Program-made: the position numbers and the translations under genes
Origin: Buxus sempervirens
Lineage: Eukaryota > Streptophyta > Magnoliopsida > Buxales > Buxaceae
Length of the DNA stretch: 64,000 nt
NCBI GenBank assembly: GCA_947561395.2
Contig: OX387193.1
Span: 7,564,001 to 7,628,000, forward strand
Direction: 5' to 3'
Part shown: positions 59,535 through 64,000 of the stretch, piece by piece
How the letters are laid out: every line of letters starts with the position of its first letter
Numbering within the stretch: the stretch's first letter is position 1
The notes under the pieces: generated by a model
Databases searched by the model: none
The model's input: the letters and a program-made list of their open reading frames with translations, nothing else
Told to the model about the DNA's origin: nothing

Positions 59535-59734
59535 NNNNNNNNNNNNNNNNNNNNNNNNNNNNNNNNNNNNNNNNNNNNNNNNNNNNNNNNNNNNNNNNNN
59601 NNNNNNNNNNNNNNNNNNNNNNNNNNNNNNNNNNNNNNNNNNNNNNNNNNNNNNNNNNNNNNNNNNNNNNNNNNNNNNNNNNNNNNNNNNNNNNNNNNNN
59701 NNNNNNNNNNNNNNNNNNNNNNNNNNNNNNNNNN
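59535..59734. other. Assembly gap (200 N)
   Basis: A run of exactly 200 N, a conventional gap of unknown size. It may hide the first exon of the P450 copy. Confidence 0.98.
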
Positions 59735-59989
59735 ACGCATAGTCCAGGAGGACCTGGATGCAGATCACGAGACATGAAGAAATGAGAAGTAAACAAAAGA
59801 ACTCCATTAATTTGAAGATTCTCAGTTTCTTTTGTTGCTTGCTGGCTATCAATCAATCTTTATATATAACAAGAGTGAATCCTCCAGCCTCCTATTAACG
59901 TGAGCCAGCAGAGCTCGCGTTCGGGATTGTAGAATGTAGACTATACAGCCTTATATGCAGTTTTATTTACGGACTTATCCTCTAAGGTC

Positions 59990-60110
59990 GGACTCGTAAC
60001 GGATTTTAACCCGTAACCAATCATTGGTCAGCACGTCAGCATGTCATCGGACTTTGTAACGGGACTTTAACCCGTAACCAATCATTGGTCAGCACGTCAG
60101 CATGTCAGCA
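59990..60110. repeat. Tandem duplication of about 66 bp
   Basis: TTTAACCCGTAACCAATCAT followed by TGGTCAGCACGTCAGCATG occurs twice in a row. Confidence 0.85.
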
Positions 60111-60169
60111 AACGAAATCAGAAACGGGACTGTGTTTAGCGTTTAACGCGAATATTCATTTTTTATTAG

Positions 60170-60395
60170 TACGCAACGCAACTGTGGATGGCTGCACATT
60201 GGATGGCTGCACATCGACTGCCGCACCCTCCCTCGATTGTGAATTTTTTATTAACGCAACACAACTGTCGATGGCTGCACATCGACTGCCGCACCCTCTG
60301 CTCGATTACTGCCGCACCCTCTCCTCGATTGTGAATTTTTTATTAGGACGCAACGCAACTGTCGATGGCTGCACATCGACTGCCGCACCCTCTCT
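60170..60395. repeat. Tandem repeat with units of about 40-110 bp
   Basis: Phrases GATGGCTGCACATCGACTGC, CGCACCCTC and TCGATTGTGAATTTTTTATT recur three to four times with internal deletions. It lies directly outside the left arm of the large inverted repeat. Confidence 0.8.
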
Positions 60396-60399
60396 TCGC

Positions 60400-62987
60400 A
60401 AATGGGATCCTGTACAACACCGACTGCCGCACCTCTATCTGCAGACCAATATGCAGCCCTCATATGATGCGAACGCGTGTCCTCTTTTCTTCAACCCGAC
60501 TAACGGAATCCAAAACCGAAGTCGACGTTAACGTCAACATTGCAATGCCGTCCGCGAGATTCAAATTTTGAATCTCGCGTTTCGAGGCGTCAGAGCAGCA
60601 GTTGCAGTTGCAGACTGTCATTGTTACCTCCTCCAAAGCTTCCTCTCCCTTCATTTCCTTCTTCCTCTTCGTTTTTCCTGCACACAGCATCCAAACCCCC
60701 ATTCAAGAACTTACTTCGGAGCTCGTCAATGGAGGTCTAGAATATCAAATACAGGCTTCCAGGGATACAAGTTCATCACGGAAGCAAAGAGAATGCTCAA
60801 GAACTTGCTTTGGTTTTTGGGGCATGGAACTTTTCCCAGGCTTACCTCCCTAAGAATCTGCAGAAAGAGAAAGACGTGGCCATGATGGTTGCGGGCAAAT
60901 AGAAGGTGGGCAAACAGAAAGAGGCTTTTCCTTCTTCCTGCGCACAACCCATTTCTCTCTTTCCTCCATTTTTCTGCGCACAATCCATACATTGTAAAGA
61001 TCTTTCAATGGTAACTTTTTTTTATACTGAGCAGATGTAAAGATCAGGTTGGAATGCAAAGACAATGCTGGTGTGAACCTGTTATACAGCGTTGAGGGGA
61101 GACAGATTCAACAGGAACATTCTAGATCGGACTTGCAGATGACCATGAAGACCAAATCTGTGAGGTTGTGCTTGTTAGCAGCCCCCAAGGTGACTGCGCA
61201 TCAGTTGATTCAAGTTGTGACCGTGCTTGTATGATCCTTAACAATTACAATGGCATCATCTCCAACATTCTGTTTTGCCAACAACTTGAGTTTGTTCAAG
61301 AACCAGCTCTTTGTCGATCTATTGGACCTATTATTAAGTGGGATTGTTTTAATTCTTTATTTATCTGGTCAATTCTTCTGTAATTCATTTTTGATGTAGG
61401 AACAACAAAGTGGGTTTTCTTTCTTCTTCTATTCAATAGACGAAGGCGCCGACTGAGATTTTTTGTTCTAAAACCCACCTATGTAGGTCGGGATTGAGTA
61501 AAGTTGGATTTATGTAATATGGGGTATCCCTTTGTTGATATATTGGACCTATTATTAAGTGGAATTTCTTTTTTTACTCTCTATTTATCTGGTCAATTCT
61601 TTCTTTAATTCATTTTTGATGTGGGAACAACAAAGTGGGCTTTCTTTCTTCTATTACAATAGACGAAAGTAACACCTCCAACTTGGTTGAGAGCTTCGGT
61701 GAGATGGATGTCTTACTCGAAGACTCTGAGACGGGACAAACGAGTCCCTTATGAAATGAAGGGACCTAGAATCCAAATTAGCGCATGGGATTCCACCTCA
61801 AATGAAGGGATCGAAGAGATTATGGCGGATTATGTTCACCAAGAAATGTCCCGATATGTTATTTGGGTCTATTTGAGATTGTTTCTTTTACTCATTCCAG
61901 GTTTAATGATCGATAAGACGAACAAAATGAAAGACAAAAATTAAAAAGGGAAAACAAATAAGAAATTACAAGATTTTTATTGTAATTTTTCTTGCTTTTT
62001 AAACAATGATCCAAACAATCTCTCTTCGAACATAGTCCTTGATTTATCTCTTCTCTTCTCAGCCTAGCATTTTTTCAAGCAAGCATAGTGTTCTTGCAGG
62101 CGACGTCCACACGATGTCCTTCATCGCGGGTCTAAGCTTCTTACTGCAAAACTAGTTATACTACAACGTATCACCACCATCCTTTTTCACTTCCACCACC
62201 ATGAAATTCAGCATTACAGCGAAAATCTCAACAACTGGCAAAAATCAACACCACGATTGGCAGAAATCAATGGAGGAGATAAGTTGTTGGAACTAAGCTC
62301 GAGCATTGTCTTCTTGCAAACATCTTCTAACGACCTTAAAGGAAAGCTTGCCGCTTCGAACGAGCTCCATGGTAAAGTAAATCTTGGACTAGCTATCCAT
62401 GACTTCGTGGAGCTCTACAATGTTGGGATGCTGCACCATCTTCATCACATCAATTTCTCGCTTCACTTGCTCCATCATTCCTACATCAATCTCCTTCTAT
62501 TTGCCCGCAACCATCATGGCCACATCTTTCTCTTTCTGCAGATTCTTAGGGAGGTAAGCCTGGGAAAAGTTCCATGCCCCAAAAACCAAAGCAAGTTCTT
62601 GAGCATTCTCTTTGCTTCTGTGATGAACTTGTATCCCTGGAAGCCTGTATTTGATATTCTAGACCTCCGTTGACGAGCGCCGAAGTAAGTTCTTGAATGG
62701 GGGTTTGGATGCTGTGCGCAGGAAAAACGAAGAGGAAGAAGGAAATGATGTGAGAGGAAGCTTTGGAGGAGGGTAACAACGACAGTCTGCAACTACAACT
62801 GCTGCTCTGACGCCTCGAAACGCGAGATTCAAAATTTGAATCTCGCGGACGGCATTGCAACGTTGACGTTAACGTCGACTTCGGTTTTGGATTCCGTTAG
62901 TCAGGTTGAAAAAAAAAGGACATGCGTTCGCATCATATGAGGGCTGCATATTGGTCTGCAGATAGAGGTTGTACAGGATCCCATTTT
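60400..62987. mobile_element. Large inverted-repeat element with captured gene fragments
   Basis: The left arm 60400-60906 and right arm 62493-62987 are reverse complements with scattered differences (about 500 bp each); the left has an extra ACCGACTGCCGC near 60420. Each arm contains a palindrome of about 27 bp (GCGAGATTCAAA centre, near 60555 and 62834). The loop of about 1.6 kb holds a CIPK fragment, a coding-like segment at 61030-61234 (VKIRLECKDNAGVNLLYSVE, SDLQMTMKTKSVRLCLLAAP), a direct repeat of about 135 bp (near 61320 and 61543) and an unrecognised ORF at 61687-61944. Long arms with host gene pieces suggest a Pack-MULE-like or foldback element, but I found no TSD. An inverted duplication is the alternative. 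Confidence 0.55.
62235..62490 (-). pseudogene. CIPK (CBL-interacting protein kinase) N-lobe fragment
   Basis: Minus-strand frame: [20 protein letters not shown], then VELHEVM, a stop at 62389-62391, then SKIYFTMELVRSGKLSFKV. A few bases later DNARA, a second stop at 62294-62296, and FQQLISS. This follows the plant CIPK/SnRK3 kinase from the C-helix (QVKREI) through the hinge (FTMELV) toward the HRD loop, which is not reached. Nonsense codons and truncation make it a non-functional capture. Intact CIPKs transduce calcium signals with CBL partners. Confidence 0.82.
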
Positions 62988-63204
62988 GCTCTCTTCGATT
63001 GTGAGGAACACATTTTCATCCCTTCCAATACGCGCGCGGATCCTCTGTGAAGCGCATCGCCTGTGAAGCAAAGGCATCCTCTGTGAAGCGCAATCCAACG
63101 GACCAGAATAAGCGAAGGTTATAATAGTAATTTTGATCCAAACGCTTAAAAAACTATTAAAACTCTCCTCGGCTCTCTCCTCGGCAATCTCCTCGTCTCG
63201 ATGA

Positions 63205-63300
63205 AAACGTGCGAAACATAGTATTTAATTTTGGATCCTCTCCACGTCCGCAACGTGCGAAACATATTATTTATTTTTGGATCCTCTCCACGTCCGCGCT
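63205..63300. repeat. 46-bp tandem duplication
   Basis: CGTGCGAAACATA followed by a T/A-rich stretch and GGATCCTCTCCACGTCCGC occurs twice. An adjacent minus ORF (63146-63397) has an acidic DEDDEDEDEE stretch encoded by GTCTTCGTCTTC repeats and is not recognised. Confidence 0.75.
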
Positions 63301-63589
63301 TTACCCGACATTGCGCCATTTCTGGACCTTCTTCGTCTTCGTCTTCGTCATCCTCATCGCATACGAAAGGGACAGGATCATACTCCATTTGCTTCACAGA
63401 GGTTTCCCTTTCTTACAAACGCGCGCGCCCACTTGACGAAAGAAAGGGACCACCACCATCACAAGAACTTTGTAATTGAGGGACCACCACGACAGCCACC
63501 AGCCTCATTGAAAGACGACTGTAAGTCGTTATTTAATTTTATAATATAATGAGTCAATGACCAAATGTATCATAAGGAGCCATGGGTAC

Positions 63590-63910
63590 CAGGCGAAATA
63601 AGCCAAAGGTACTGCTCCAAATAACGATGGGTACCTTCCGAGTTAAGCTTTAGGTACGCCCGAAGAGCTCCCCAAAAAACATTTTCGTAGTCAACAAATA
63701 AACCTAAGGTACCCCACAAATCAGATTAAGGTACCCCACTCTTAGCCCAAGGTACCACATATAAGCCTAAGGTAGCTCCCATATAAACCTAAGGTACCCC
63801 ATGGTAAGCCAAACCCACTCACGAAAATTAGCCTAAGGTACCCCCTAAACCTACAGTACCCACAATATAAGCCCAAGGTATCCCCAATATAGGTCTAAGG
63901 TACTTCCTGA
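63590..63910. repeat. GGTACC-centred minisatellite (about 20-bp units)
   Basis: Around 13-15 degenerate units of the type TAAGCCTAAGGTACCCCA, with 18-25 bp spacing and many carrying the KpnI palindrome GGTACC. They are more diverged at the left (CATGGGTACC, near 63583). No ORF. Confidence 0.85.
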
Positions 63911-64000
63911 AATCGTGATTCGGTGATTTGTCCTGAGACCTAATCGCTACGAAACAGAGACAATGTTTCACTGCTTACAGTTAATCGCAAATCTGCGATT

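Noticed and set aside
59467-59856. Several ORFs crossing 59535-59734
   Set aside because: They run through the N gap and have no real sequence support.
63146-63397. Minus ORF with an acidic DEDDEDEDEE stretch as a gene
   Set aside because: The acidic run comes from a GTCTTC repeat and the ORF spans a tandem duplication.
1-64000. CRISPR arrays, operons, bacterial origins, tRNA and rRNA genes
   Set aside because: None seen; the spaced repeats are eukaryotic minisatellites without spacers or cas genes, and no cloverleaf was recognised by eye.

Overview
This is nuclear DNA of a flowering plant, most likely a woody or basal-type eudicot; I cannot name the species from sequence alone. The evidence is intron-containing genes with GT-AG junctions and plastid transit peptides, plant-specific families (SBT1-type subtilase, 3-ketoacyl-CoA synthase, CYP76/80-like P450, CIPK), and many plant transposons (copia, solo LTRs, hAT, MULE, Helitron, LINE). 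It is a gene-poor segment: about five intact genes in 64 kb, the rest transposon layers, minisatellites and decayed gene copies.

Layout. 1-811: last exons of an unidentified plus-strand gene. 940-2260: a CTCGAG-rich minisatellite that inverts at a perfect 46-bp palindrome. 2776-4395: minus-strand remnant of the TOR kinase domain that still has its introns. 6884-11366: hAT-like element split by a solo LTR that is itself split by a second hAT-like element. 12295-18962: CCS, copper chaperone for Cu/Zn superoxide dismutase (6 exons, probable miR398 site, LINE debris in intron 4). 19270-21618: intronless subtilase of the SBT1.3 type. 23084-26626: solo LTR split by an hAT-like element. 27120-27501: foldback element.

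27881-39464 is a six-level nest in which nearly every boundary has a recognisable terminus or target-site duplication (TSD): old Helitron, younger Helitron, MULE with arms of about 320 bp and a perfect 9-bp TSD, minus-strand solo LTR, plus-strand solo LTR, hAT-like element. 39780-44063: NUDX14-type plastid ADP-sugar diphosphatase (7 exons, one apparent GC-AG intron). 45539-46957: intronless 3-ketoacyl-CoA synthase with proline where the family has the catalytic histidine. 49841-57476: young Ty1/copia element on the minus strand, broken by a 2.9-kb LTR insertion, a nonsense codon and gag frameshifts. 58672-59283: P450 pseudogene beside a 200-N assembly gap. 60400-62987: inverted repeat with arms of about 500 bp around a CIPK kinase fragment. 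63590-63910: a GGTACC-centred minisatellite.

The intact genes do not form a pathway and are not co-transcribed. CCS, NUDX14 and probably the unknown gene are plus-strand; the subtilase and KCS are minus-strand. CCS and NUDX14 both have predicted plastid leaders. The most informative content is the layered transposon stratigraphy. I found no convincing new biochemical system; the best leads are the KCS with an altered active site, the inverted-repeat gene-capture element and the palindromic array junction.
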